Made by a program: the position numbers and the translations under genes
Source of the DNA: Endothia cerciana
Taxonomy: Eukaryota > Ascomycota > Sordariomycetes > Diaporthales > Cryphonectriaceae
Length of the DNA stretch: 64,000 nucleotides
NCBI GenBank assembly: GCA_026119935.1
Contig: JALRMH010000073.1
Coordinates: 59,737-123,736 of the forward strand
Direction of reading: 5' to 3'
Notes under the pieces: model-generated
Database searches by the model: none
What the model saw: only the letters and a program-made list of their open reading frames with translations
What the model was told of the DNA's origin: nothing
Shown: positions 34,117 to 46,100 of the stretch, piece by piece
Layout: the number at the start of each line of letters is the position of its first letter
Position numbering within the stretch: position 1 is the stretch's first letter

Positions 34117-34626
34117 GGGGGGGGAGGGGGGAGAAGAAGATCGGCATAAAGTGGCTCAGGTCAGCCTGCTGGGTAACAGGACGCGTCGGCAGGCCGCAAC
34201 CTCTGCTTTGTGTGAGGCTACCGGGCGGCGGTAGCAAAAATCCTTACATAAGATTAATTCACCGGCACGGCCGTCTGCCAAATCAGGATCAATCCGTTCA
34301 CGAGTCTCGTCGTCTGTGTGTGAGGCTCAAGGGTGATGACGATTCTGCAAAGGCGCTTTTGATACATACAGAAGCTCCCGCTGAATAAACTATGCTCCGG
34401 CTGCTTGTTCAACGCAGCAATAGCATGCCACGCAAAGCCGCATGCAACGCCTTCGCGGGCAAGATTTATGCCCATCGCACAATGCGCCGATATCATCTTG
34501 ATTTCCCTTGAACCGGAATGAGGGTATGGTCGTCGCGTCGTATATTGCTTTCCCCACCCGTACGTATCGTGCAGATCTCGCCGGACGTCTTCTCTCGCAC
34601 TGCCCTGCCCACCCGCCCCACCAAGC
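34117..34626. other. Intergenic region between convergent cupredoxin and STI1 genes
   Basis: About 510 nt holding both 3' ends. Nothing else is seen. Confidence 0.6.
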
Positions 34627-36529
34627 TCAACCGACACGGATAACGCCTGCAGCGATCAGCTTCTGGATCTTGGAACGCACACCGGCGTTCTTCATGTGCT
34701 CGCGGAGTGCACCAGGGTCGGACTGGGCCTGCTGCAGGATGGACTGCATGACGGGATCTTGCATGATGCTCATGATCTGTTCATGACTGTCAGCCAGTGT
34801 CTCTAGCCACATCGGGTTGCCCGAGATTTCACTTACGTCGGGGTCCTGCATGATCCTCTCCCTGGTCTGGGCCTCCGTCTCGTTCTCCCGCTTCTCGTAC
34901 ATCTTCTGCAGCGCTTTCTGGGATTGCTGCTCAATCTCCTTGGCATTCGCACCGCCGTGGTGTTCGGCGTCGACCTGCGTGGCCTCCTCGCATGCATCCA
35001 GGCAGTCCGAGTACCGCTTCATCATGAACAGACACTGGGCCTTGCGGATGTAGGCGCGAATGAAGGCCTTGTCCTTCTTGATGGCGGTATTGCACTCGTC
35101 CAGGGCGCTGGGCAGCTCGCCAAGCTTGATGAGCGCCGCGGCCTTGTTGGAGTAGCTGCGAGGGTCCTCGGGCGCACGCTTGGCCATGTCCTCATAAGCC
35201 TTGTACGCCTCGGTCCAGTCGGCCTTCTTGAAGTATTCATTGCCCTTGAGGCGCGCCTCCTCGGCCTTCTCCGGGTCGATGAGGGCCAGCTTCGCCTCCT
35301 CAAGCTTTCTCTTCTCAGCGGCGCGGAGCTTGTTCAGGGCCTCAGGCGTGCGGTACTCGCGCAGGGACATGTTGTAGTACTCGATAGCCTTCTCCAGGTC
35401 GGCCTGTTTCTCGTAGGCAGTGCCGATGCGGGCATACGCCTTGGAGATCAGCTTGAAGTCGGCGTAGATCTCGCGGCCCTCGTCGACGGCTTTTGTGCAG
35501 GCCTTTATGCACTCATCGTAATCGCCCTTCTCGAAGTAGGCGGCGCCCAGGTTGTTCAGGTAGGTGATGTCCTTGTGGGTATCCCACGCCTTGGTATAGT
35601 GCTCGATGGCGGCGTCAAAGTTGCGCTTCTTGTACTCGGCTGTGCCAAGCGCCTTCTCCCTGTCGGCCTCCTCCTTGGCCCTCCTCTTCGCGATCGGCTC
35701 CTCGTCCTCGTCCATGGGCTCGGGCTCGGGCTGGGCCTCCGGGGCCTTGTTGGCAGGCTGTGGTTCAGGCCTCGTAAGGTCAGGCATTTCCTCCTCGGGC
35801 TCCTTGGAGCCAGCGCCGGCCGGGCCGGCCTCGCCAGGCATGCCCATCTGCATATCAACACCCATCAGGACGCCCAGCACCTGCAGGAATCTCGGGTCGC
35901 CCATCATCTCCTGGAAGTCCAGAGACTTGGGGTTTCGTTGGATCTGCTGGATCTTCTGCATGAACGAGGCATCGGAGAGGAGGGAGCTCGTCTTGGGGTT
36001 CGAGGCAAGCTTGGTGATGAGGTTGGGGTCGCTGAACATCTGGCCGAGGCCGCCCATGGGGTCCCCCATGGGGTCTTGTGGTGGCTGCTGCAGGGCCTTC
36101 TCGATATTGGCAATGTCGGTTTTGACAGCTGCGTTGGAGGGGTCCAGCTCGGCTGCCTTCTTGTAGGCCTCAAGGGCGCCAGGGAGGTCGCGCTTCCCGT
36201 GGAGGGCAGCGCCCTTCCGGCTCCAGCCCTTGGGCCAGTCCGGCTTGAGCTCTGTGGTCTTGTCGGCATCCTGCAAGGCGTTGTCGTAGTCCCTCTTGGA
36301 GGCGTAGGCGGCGGAGCGGTTGCTGTAGAGGATGTGGTTGTCGGGTGTCAGGGCAATGGCCTGGGTGAATTTGTCACTGCCAGGAGAAAGGGTCAGTAAC
36401 GTGCTCGGGCCATTTTCACAGACGACCAGTGTCAGGAGCCCCCAGGCAAAACACTCACACGGCCTCGTCAAAGCTCTTTGCGGCGATGGCCTTGTTGCCC
36501 AGAGCTTTCAGCTCGTCAGCGGTCGACAT
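34627..36529 (-). CDS. STI1: Hsp70-Hsp90 organising co-chaperone Sti1/Hop
   Basis: Cytosolic scaffold that passes client proteins from Hsp70 to Hsp90. Predicted exons are 36529-36459, 36376-34837 and 34776-34627 (586 residues, normal for Sti1). The short first exon encodes MSTADELKALGNKAIAAKSF and joins at AV-DKFTQAIALTP. Domain order is TPR1 (about 3-120), DP1 (about 130-195, DPMGDPMGGLGQMFSDPN), an acidic/basic linker, TPR2A (about 255-375), TPR2B (about 385-510) and DP2 (about 530-586, DPVMQSILQQAQSDP). The last intron, 60 nt, has a perfect GTAAGT donor and CTGAC branch-like sequence. Removing it yields QDPD-IMSIMQDP as in relatives. If it is retained, the frame stays open with 20 extra residues before DP2. 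Confidence 0.95.
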
Positions 36530-39500
36530 CTTGGGCGTTATGCAACTCGTAGGCCGGGTTCAATATTGAGATGGAAGGGGGGTATCAATCAACGTGGGAA
36601 GTGAGTATCGGGGAGTATGGCGTGAGAGGAGGTTGGGAAAATGTTGAATGAAGGAGCTAAGCAGGCTGGGGCGAGAGACCTGAAAACTGGCGATGGCCTG
36701 GCAGGCAACCAAAAAAAAACAGCTGCTTTGGAGATTTCTAGGCGCTTCCACGAGGCTTCTGCCGCACTACGTACTGTAAGTATAGAACCTCTGGTTGCCA
36801 GGTGCGGGGCAGCCCGGGCGTTCGACGAACCCTTCCTTGTCCCCCTGTCAGGAGCTTGGGCCGCCTCTCTGGATTTCTCTCGAGATTCTTCGGCGCCGAC
36901 CACGGTGCCGGACTTACACGATCAATCTCGCCTTTGGCTGCTGTTGACAAAACCCCCCCAAGGTCATGGCAACAAAGATACGGGTCTCCAGGGACGACTT
37001 GCACATCCAAAGGGTGTATTCTAACTAGTTGTCATGGTCACTGAAAACAGATGTCAAGGGACCTCCGAGCGCCGACTCTCGGCCGTGGCGAGGGGGCCTG
37101 GACCACACCCGCACCTGAAGATAATCGTGCCCAGTCAAAGAAAACGGCCCATGAATGGTGCCGTGGTCGTTGGGTTGAGCCTCGCACCAACTCATCAGGT
37201 GGAGATCGCGGGCAGATCCAATCGGAACACTGAGGTCGTGATTGTAGCGGTCGAAAGCTCTGGAAGCCACCTTCTGAGGAACGGCATGTGCAAGAACCGT
37301 AGCCTGTCAGCTGACATAGTTACGGGACGGTGACGTCCAATACTGTCTCCCAGCCTTCAGATAAGATTCGCTTGACCGAGGACGGTACGGCTGCTGACGG
37401 CAAGTCTCATTGCATCTCACGCTGAGGTTTTCTGAGTTGAAGCCCTCACAGCCCGTCCTGCGTGCCCACGCTCTTCAAGTACAGGGGATCGCTTCAGGGG
37501 CGGAAATCCCGGACCGTGCCATCAAGAAAGCACCTTTCAGGACAGCGCCGTATGCCGTAGGCCCTGCTTTGAGAACTATCCGACGTGATCAAGGGCAGGG
37601 CGGTTGGGTGCTCGGGCAAACTCGGAAGGCTCCATGCATCTATGGAGATATGCTAGACATTTTTGACGAGTCTCATCTCATTATAGAGAGGGGCTTTCAC
37701 CCTCACCCTCCGGCGCACATAATTGTGTATCTTCACTATGACTGACCAGGCTAGCACAGGTTCCCTATTGCCTGCAACCGGTTTCCCAGAAAATCCGGAA
37801 GGGTAGCCCACTATTCTTCAGGCTTATAGTCTCCGACAGTACTTAGTGAAGAGCTCATCAATTTATTGGCAGCCAGGGCCGGTCAAATAAGCGCGCCAAG
37901 TGAGATGGCTAGCATCGGGTGGGAGAACTATTACTCACCGAGGTGATGACCTGACTGACCCCCGCCGTCTTGCCTCTGCCCCTGGTCAAGAATGGGGCTT
38001 ACACTCGTTCAGTACCAGCGGAAGCTGCCGGTGCGCAGCACATACAGCGTAAAACCTTGGAACACGCTGGAAACTAGAAATTAGTGAGGAATTGTTGGGT
38101 GGTACGGACTTGCTAGTTCATAAAAACGGGTTGAATGGGGGCTGTATGGTGTCGAGATCCCATTTGGGCCTTGGTCGAGGCAGAGCCCCCCCCCCCCCCC
38201 CAAAAGGTAGCGTACGAGATACGAGGCTATAGTTGAATTTATGACCATCTAGACTCTCCTCAATGACTATAACATGCTGAAAGATACGGGATATGAGACG
38301 AACCGCTCTTTCGAGCAATAGCTTTAGAAAATCATACGTAGGAAAGTCACTGAGCATATGGACAACACCAAGAGAAGGATCATATATAGAGGGGAGCGGG
38401 ATAATGGATCGCTGCAGAGCGCATCTATTCTTCTACGGACTGCTTAGGTTTATGCATCTGTTCAAAATCTAATCGAGGTGGAACTCTTTCATTGGTCCCT
38501 GATTTCTGTCGTCTGGGTGTTGTCTGCGTTATCGTCTGTTTCCTTCGGCGTGCAATAGTGTGGTTTTCCTTCGCCCCTTGCACCTCAGCAGCCAAAAGGT
38601 TGAGCCATAGTTATATCCTTTTTTTTTTTCTTTTTTTCCTTTTTTTTCTTTCCAGAAAAATATTTAAGTAGAAAAAACAACAATATTTGTATGTACCGCT
38701 CATCTAATAAAAATGTCGTCGAGAGAAGAGATACCGCTAACCCTAACCCAATCAGCTGCCCCCCTCCCCCCCCCGCGCCCATATTTTTTCTTTCTTCCTT
38801 TCCCGGTTTGGGAGGCAGCTCTCTAGATCTCCCAAGCTTCGAGAGGGCTTTCTCGACTTACAGGCCATCTCACCATATGGACAGTCGTCTAGTCATTCCG
38901 GCCACAACCATACAGAGGCGCGTCAGACCCTGAGTCTGGGGTGTTGCCAATCACGGTGACATGTGCACCACCACGTGATGGCTGCCTGCAGTGACAAACC
39001 GCCCAGTTCGAGGTAGCAACCCTGTCGCGTAGCGGTCGCAGTCCAGCCTGACTGGACGCACGACACCTCTCAGCGACTGGCCTGACGACGACCTCTGACA
39101 CCCAACAGGAAGCAGAGAGCCTCAAGGATTTTTTTTGGCGGGTCACACCGTTTCGACCTGCCGGCGACCTGCGCCTGTACACCTCTGAGCATCTACCCAG
39201 AGGCCTGAGCAGCGACCCCCAGCCGTCTACCGAGCCCTCGCGTCACCCGAACTCGCCTCGCGCAAGGTTGTCACGGTTCACCGCGAGGCTTCAGTCCCAG
39301 CCACTGGGCAGCACGCGCCTCCCGAGCCACTTTTTCACTCCCAAGGGGGCCGGTCCACCCATTCTTGACGCCTGTGGTACTCCCCGGGTGCGGGCGGGAA
39401 GGGGAGACGAGACACCTGCTGTGCGGCCCAGACGCATCCCCCATCGCTTCGCTGGCACAGCACGGTGCGGCGTTCACGGGGTCTCGCATGTGCGACCGGA

Positions 39501-39639
39501 CTTACATATGATCTGTGTGACCGCGCCAGCCTGGGTGCGTGAGCCTCATCACCCCGCGCCACATCCGGCGCATCAGACCCTCCTGCGTTCAGTTTGCCCC
39601 GAGGCCGCCACCCGCGCGCTCAGGTGAGGAACGGGCAGG
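36530..39639. other. Intergenic region between STI1 and the XLF-tail-like gene
   Basis: About 3.1 kb with only short, random-looking frames. A C16 run lies at 38186-38201, T-rich sequence is at 38617-38650 and a two-unit telomere-like TAACCC motif is at 38738-38749. I looked here for the globular head domain expected before the XLF-like tail and did not find it. Confidence 0.5.
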
Positions 39640-40677
39640 ATGGCACCGTCAGGCAAGGACAAGCGTGCCACCGCATATGATGATGAGACGACGGGTTCAG
39701 GCAGGAGCAGGAGCGAACCGGAAGTTAGCCCTCGACCGCCCGCCCGCCGGCGCACGGCCAGGTCATCAGCAGCAAAGGGCAAGAGGCCGGCGACAAGCTC
39801 ACCTCGGGCCGGAGAGGACGCCGTGTCCGAGACGGCCTCGGCCTCAGAGTACGAGGGGCCGAAGAAGGAGCGTTCTGTGCGCCGGAAACACGAGGATCAT
39901 GGTGGGGACGACGATGAGACTGCTTCGCCGTCGCCGTCGCCTCCCAAGAAGCCAAAGAAAGGTTCAAAGAAGGCGGCGGCGGAGGACAGTGATGCCCCCT
40001 CCCCCTCGCTGCCTCAAAGGCGGCCCCAGACGGGCTCCGGAAAGGCAGCCACATACGGCAGTGACGCCTCGGCCTCGCGTCCGTCTAAAACGTCCAAATC
40101 GGCCGCTAGGAAGAGAGTAGGTGAGGACACGGACGATGCGGCTCCACCGTCCCCGTCGCCACAGCCCAAGAGGTCAAAAGCATCAGCGGGGCCGAAGGTG
40201 GCTGACAGTGATGACGCATCTACCCCTTCGCCGTTGCCATCCCCGTCTCCACAACCATCACCATCGCCCTCACCCTCGCGTTCCCCCTCCCCTCTTCCCT
40301 CTCGCTCGCCCTCACCAGTGCTGGTCTCCTCCACTCCAAAGAAGAAGGGGGGCCTTGGCCGTCTGGGCGGCGTCAGGAAGGCCGAGGTAGCAAGGGAGCG
40401 GACCGCGGTCGGAGGGTCGTCCTCGCCAGCAAGCAGTCAGCCCAAGCCGAAGATTGGCAGAATCGGCGGTATAGGGCGGAAGGCGAGAGGCGGCGGCTCG
40501 TCTCAGGTGGGGGAACGATCGCCTCCTGCGCCTGCGGACAGCGGCTCTGCAAGAGCGGCCGTTGAGAGGGGCGAGGAGACTGTAGAGGAGAGGGCGGACC
40601 GGCGGCGGGCTGAGCTCAAGAAGGAGCTGGAGAGGAAGGCTGCACTGGGGCCGGCGAAGAAGAAGCGAAGGCTCTGA
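39640..40677 (+). CDS. Disordered basic nuclear-type protein with XLF/Nej1-like C-terminal tail
   Basis: A 345-residue single open frame, rich in Ser, Pro, Lys and Arg and predicted to be disordered throughout. Its end is distinctive: two copies of a Gly-rich basic motif (GGLGRLGGVRK and KIGRIGGIGRK, about 245-285), then ERADRRRAELKKELERKAA and a final PAKKKRRL. From memory, fungal XLF/Nej1 end-joining factors finish in a very similar way, where the extreme basic C-terminus binds Ku. However, no XLF head or coiled-coil domain precedes it and none is found upstream, and the last residue is Leu rather than the Phe usual in that motif. It could be the 3' part of a truncated XLF gene, a gene with unseen exons, or an unrelated disordered protein. 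An in-frame TGA lies 15 nt before the ATG. Confidence 0.5.
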   Translation: MAPSGKDKRATAYDDETTGSGRSRSEPEVSPRPPARRRTARSSAAKGKRPATSSPRAGEDAVSETASASEYEGPKKERSVRRKHEDHGGDDDETASPSPSPPKKPKKGSKKAAAEDSDAPSPSLPQRRPQTGSGKAATYGSDASASRPSKTSKSAARKRVGEDTDDAAPPSPSPQPKRSKASAGPKVADSDDASTPSPLPSPSPQPSPSPSPSRSPSPLPSRSPSPVLVSSTPKKKGGLGRLGGVRKAEVARERTAVGGSSSPASSQPKPKIGRIGGIGRKARGGGSSQVGERSPPAPADSGSARAAVERGEETVEERADRRRAELKKELERKAALGPAKKKRRL

Positions 40678-40857
40678 GACGTGAGCAACGGGCCCTGCTA
40701 CTGTACTTGCACGGATCCGAAGCTACGGCCGACAGTGATAGGGTTGATGTCCCGGGTTGGGATGTCATTAAATATCTACATTACGAAAGAAGACTCGATC
40801 AAGCCACGCTGAGGTGCTCATTATGAGTGTACTCGAGAGCCAGCAGTGAAGCCCCGC

Positions 40858-43158
40858 TCAGTCCGTCCCCAGCAGGCTCCCCGTGCAGTTAACGTCCAGG
40901 GTCGAGTTGTCCATATTCAAGCAATACGCATCATCCGCGCCCTCGGGGCTGACGACGCTGATGCTCTCCGCCACGACGCCCGTGCACACGTCGGTGCTCG
41001 AGCACAGGAACGCGGCGATGTCGGGCTCGTACTTTGTGCTCGTCGTGCCGTTCAGGTTCTTGATGGTCACGTTGGTGATGGTCAGCGGGCTGGGGTACTC
41101 GAGGCACAGGGTGATGTTGCTCTGGCCGTAGCACTGGGTGACCTCGATGGCGTAGTCGACATTGTCGATGTACATGCCGTCGAAGGTGATGTTGTTGACG
41201 TGGCCGCCGCCGCCGCCGCCCTGCAGGTCGCCCGACAGGGCGGAGGGCGTGTTGGGCCACACCTTGATGCGCGCGCCGTCCGAGGCGTTGTGCATGCTGA
41301 TATTGGTCACGTAGACGTTCTCGACGATGTCGTACTCGCCCACGTACTGGCCCAGCGAGCCGACCGAGATGCCGTGCGAGCCGTTGCACCAGAGCGACTC
41401 GACCAGGATGTTGGTGGAGTTGGGCTTGAAGGAGACGCAGTCTTGGTTTTTCGGGGGGGGGGCAATGGTCAGCTTGGGGGACGGGTGTCCGGCATGGGTG
41501 GCTGCGGGTCGGGTGACTACAGGTCTGGTGACGGATACGGGGCGAGATGGGCTGAACCAGTCCCGGCTCGTGAAGGGGGGGGGGGCTCCATTACGAGAGC
41601 GCTGGAAAGGGACCGGGGAGGGGGTGGAGGGAGGGGGTGTCTATAACTCACCGTCGCCGTTGTTGATCACAGAGTCCATGATCGTGATGTCGGTGGAACG
41701 ATACGTATCCCAGCCATCCGTATTCTTGGCCTCGTTGTCACTCGTCGAGTAGCCCGAAATGTCGAAGTTGTTGAAGACCACATTGGTGGAATTGGCAAGG
41801 AACGTGTAGTACTCTGGCGAGCACCTCAGGACAAGGTCCGACAGGATGCTGTTGTTCAGGCCGTCGATTCCAATGCTGCGAGGGGGGGCCAATGGTCAGA
41901 GAGCCCGGGTGCCGTGTACAAGAAGCAGTCTCGATACAAAAGGCGACTTACAGGACCGGGCGGAGGATGTACTCATCCTCGGCGTAGAGGTCATACCACA
42001 CCTGTCCGCTCCCATCGAGTGTACCGCCTAGTGAAACGGTGGTCAGCCCTCAAAACCTATGCATAATGATGCCTGCGCAACTGCGGGAATTTTCTTTTCC
42101 CAGATTATGAAGACGCATGCGGTGTAGCCCAGCACAGATCAGACGGTGGGCAGGGCAGGTGACGGGCTGGGGGAGGCGGGAACCGGAAGATTTTCCCACG
42201 GGGCGGTGCTGCTGCCATCATGACGCCCGACGCACTGTAACAAAGCGTTGGGGGTTCGCCTCGCACAATCTCGTCTCCTGTGGCATAAGGCGTCAAGAGC
42301 CCCAACCCACGGACCGCTCGCCTCGCCGCTGGTGTAGACGATACGTATGGCGCCCGCACACGTCAAATCGGACTTGTCACGTCTGACGGCGGCGCCCTCA
42401 CAGGAGGAACGGTGCACAGGAAGCTCCCCGGTTTCGAGATACGGCCGGGTATCACCTTGTGTCTCCAGAGCCACTGGCCTCTCCAGATGCCGAGCGGGTG
42501 CAGGGGTCAGATCACTGTCAAGTAGGGGGGTACCCACCTCCGTAGATGAAGACGTCGTCTCCTCCAAGCTTGAAGAAGCTTGTGACGTTCTGGAACACGA
42601 ATGGGAAGGAGTTCGCCTGCCAATAACCCGTGTCGTCGGTGAACTTGATAGTTCCCTGGATATCTATTGGGCCGCGGGTCAGCACTGCGACCCACGGCAT
42701 GCGCAGGGAGCTCTGCGGCCACCACCACAGCAGGTACGCGTCCGCTCGAGCACAGAGGGGGACACAGCTCCAATGTTGCTGCCAAGGGATCTTGCGCCCC
42801 CGGGGCACAGGCAGGAACTATATGCCACGTAGCCTGTCAGACAGGCAGGAAACCCACCTATGTCGATATGCCTGAGGAACGTCCAGTCCATAGCAGTGCC
42901 GACGGTGTAGGTCGTGTTCTTGGCGAACAGCACATGGCCGCCATTGTTGCATTGGTGATAGGCCGACAGGATGAAGGCTGAGTCGTCCGACCCGTTGCCG
43001 TGCGTCTTGACGGTGCAGAACTTGGTCCGGGCTGGTGGCGCCGGCACGGGCAGCCTGGGCTGTCTGGGCGACGGTACGATGTGTGGCCGGGGCGAGTATG
43101 GCGATGCCGCGGCGCCGGCCACGGAGGCCAGCAGCGCAGCGCACAGTGAGGATCTCAT
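40858..43158 (-). CDS. Secreted exo-polygalacturonase, glycoside hydrolase family 28
   Basis: Degrades the pectin backbone from chain ends outside the cell. Predicted exons on the minus strand are 43158-42858, 42663-42538, 42027-41952, 41875-41652 and 41441-40858 (436 residues). Joins restore HIDIDIQGTIKF, FIYGGGTLDGSGQVW, RPVLIGIDGLNN and INNGDDCVSFKP. A signal peptide covers about residues 1-18. Catalytic motifs are intact: NTDG (Asp221), the DD pair 242-243, SHG (His265) and RIK (Arg300, Lys302). The first motif reads NTDGWDTY and the Cys-rich tail fits exo-acting fungal enzymes rather than endo-polygalacturonases. Many N-glycosylation sites are present. Intron 2 (510 nt) is unusually long, and intron 4 carries two C-runs on the coding strand. 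Confidence 0.94.
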
Positions 43159-46100
43159 CGCGGTGCTGAGGTGGCTGTCGCACGGGAGCAGACCGGTGTG
43201 GCGAGGAGGAGGTGATTCGTGGGTCGGGCCTCAGACTTGGTGTCTCTACCTGTGAGGCTTGACCTGCTCCACTCCCTGTTGGCTGAGAACTCACAGCTGG
43301 CAATGTGTAACCTCTTCTAGGAGCTGACAGAGAGGGTGATCGACTCTGTGCACGAGCATCATCTTCAGTCGCTGACATGTCCAGCCGTTATAAGTCCGGC
43401 CCGGGCCCGAGGTCAGCCTTCCCATGTCCACCCCATTGACGAATGAAGTGTTTTTCCAGCGGACGCGGTGAAGGTGTAGACCAACATGCCTTCTCCGCAT
43501 CTTCTGCAATCTCCTTTCCGGGTTGCCGTCGGTGTGGAGCATCTAAAATTCAGGGGCCAACATGGCCCCCGGAAGACATGACAAGTTCGCTTATTCCTGC
43601 ATATCCTGAGAGGTCGAGGTGAGCTTAGAGAGGTCCAGATCCTGCTGCCCGGGCTCTCAGGTCTGCGAAGGTAGAGACAGGGCCAGTGGTGGTTGTCCCC
43701 GGTGAATGCCATGGCAAGGCGCTGAGGTCTCATCCAGAGGCCACGGTCGCGATCTCGGTTGCAACATTGAAGTCGAATGTGGGGAGACAAGGTATCGCCA
43801 CGGGCTCGGGCCAGGGGTGCATCCATCTACCTAGGTAAGGGTGGCTGATGAAAGTCCATTGGCGGGGTCATATTTTCCGGATCTGAAGGCTAGGGTCATC
43901 GCCAGCCGCCTCACAAGGCCAGCCCGAGTTCCGAGGCCAATAGTCTCTTGGCATCATGGAGATGGATGGCCTTGTAGCGTCGCTAGAGTCTAAAGTGCAT
44001 TGATCCAGAATGCTCCCACGTGGAGGCCCATCCTGGACCACCCTGCCGCCTTGCCGTTGAAGACTTGGAAGAGCATACAGCCTGGGAATGCCCTCACTCG
44101 GTGCTCCTTGGTCGGGCCTGTTCGGGTTGACCCCAAGACCGGGTGACCGCGGTGTGAGGCCGAAGCATAGTACTCTTGTCGTTCATATGTGATTAGCGCG
44201 CAAAACTAGCCTTATTATGTGTGCCTGCGACTGCGTGTACAGCAGCACGAACCTTGGCCACAAATAAACGCTTTGTAATGATCAAGGTATTTGAACATGA
44301 CAGAAAATTCTAAACCCAAATTCCGTGTGCTAGACATTCTATGAAAGATGACACATATCATAGATCTCACCACGGAAAGATAACCAACACGTCTGGCCCT
44401 GGAGCCCCGCTTGTCAAGGACGTCCGCCTCGTTATCGAAGAAGGAGACTCTCATTGCCGTGTTATCGAGACCACCAGGGGGGGAAAAGCGATCCTTTTTT
44501 CAGAAAGATCAGTGAAACTGAAAGTACAGTAGGTCATAAACTACACCATCTCAATCCCTAACCGTGGGATCCCTCGTTCTGCTCGGCTGTCAACTGTGAG
44601 AAGCGAGACAGGGTGTTGCAGTGACTCGTCTCTGGATAACGCTTTGTGAGCTCCCGAGATAGATTCATGGCCTTTTCCACTGAAACTTGGTGGAATCTGT
44701 GCGGTGCCAAGAGCTCTCCTGTCGCTAAAGGTGGAGTGGACATTTGGAACTGGAAACATGCACATCCGGTCCTACAACGTGCAAGGCCGACATCCCGTAG
44801 CAGTACATAGACCACAGTTCACTCCCAGGTCAGCTGGGGATCGGTTGCCCCTTTTGAGCGGTGTGACAGGCTCGGTACCCAATTGGTCAGCTGTACAAAG
44901 GAGAGAGCCTTTGATCATGCTTGGCTCTCGCAGTCGATGAAACTGGATGATGATCACACGGGGCCCATTGGCGTTCTAGCTCGCCGGGGGCACAGAGAGT
45001 CCTGGAAAATGTTCTCCAGTCTGGACAGCCTTGAGGGCTGTGGAGGATACCCCGCGCGCCTCTCAAAGTCTGTCAGGCCTTTGTCTTTGGACTCGATACA
45101 TACATACAGGGCCTGATTGACATTTCCCTTGGGGGCTATGTAGCTGGCATCTAATAAGTCGGGCTCCCAAGCGCAGAAGCATAGGGCTTTGTCTGATGGC
45201 AATACCTGATCAGGGCCTATTCTCCAGCGCTATGGTCTGTCGTTCAACGTGTGGGAGTGGCCTCCAGGCCAGGATGACCGAGCCACAACTGAGACACGGA
45301 TGGAAGTAATTAAAGCATTTACTGACAGGACGAGCCTCTACAGCCTGGGAAACATCGTCAGCAAATGCATGCTCAAAGTTTGAGAGCCTAGCGAGACATT
45401 TGGCCAGCGGACCAGACCAGTCCAGCGGCCATGGTGTCGCTGAAGGCTGGCATGTGGTAGGCTATGGCAGGCCCACGACATTTATTTACAGAAGGCTCCG
45501 ACGCACGCGCAGTGCAAAATTAGATCAACATGCATTCACAGAATGTGAGAGATGACTGAGGCGTACTTTTCCCGGGCTGATCAAACAACAAAGCTCGTTG
45601 CCTATTGTCGAGACCAGCTGGCTCAGCCTCCATCGGGTGGAGACTGAGAAGGCTTACAGCCTCAAACATGGACTCTCTTGTTCAGCAGAAGGGGGGACCT
45701 CTACTCTCCCAGCCCTCGTCATGAGAGAAGTCAGTAAATGTGGAGGCTCCCCTTCCCGTCTTAATTGGTTGCTGCTGCCCATATTACGATCGTCGCCCCC
45801 AGCATCGGTTTCTCCTCAACTTGGAACTCGAATGCAGTCTGAGAAGGCGGCATGCAAAGGGGACATTCCTTTGTGTTGAGATGCCGAGCGACATTGCAGG
45901 TACTGCCCGCCAGTGCCCTCGAAGCCCTCAGCAAAAGCCGAGAATGCTGGCTGGGTCTCAAGGTCAGACCACAAGGCTTCATTTGGCACAGCGCGCAGGA
46001 TGCCACGTCATCTCACAGGGATGGTCCTCTCGTCGTGCCTCCAGCTGTTGCCCGCGTGGTGAAGCAATTCACATGTAGAGCACCGACGCCCTTTCCTTTT

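Noticed and set aside
34924..36399. 491-codon frame antisense to STI1
   Set aside because: Leu/Val/Gly-rich shadow; STI1 homology is unambiguous on the other strand.
38738..38749. Telomere-like TAACCC repeat
   Set aside because: Only two units, expected by chance; not an interstitial telomere array.
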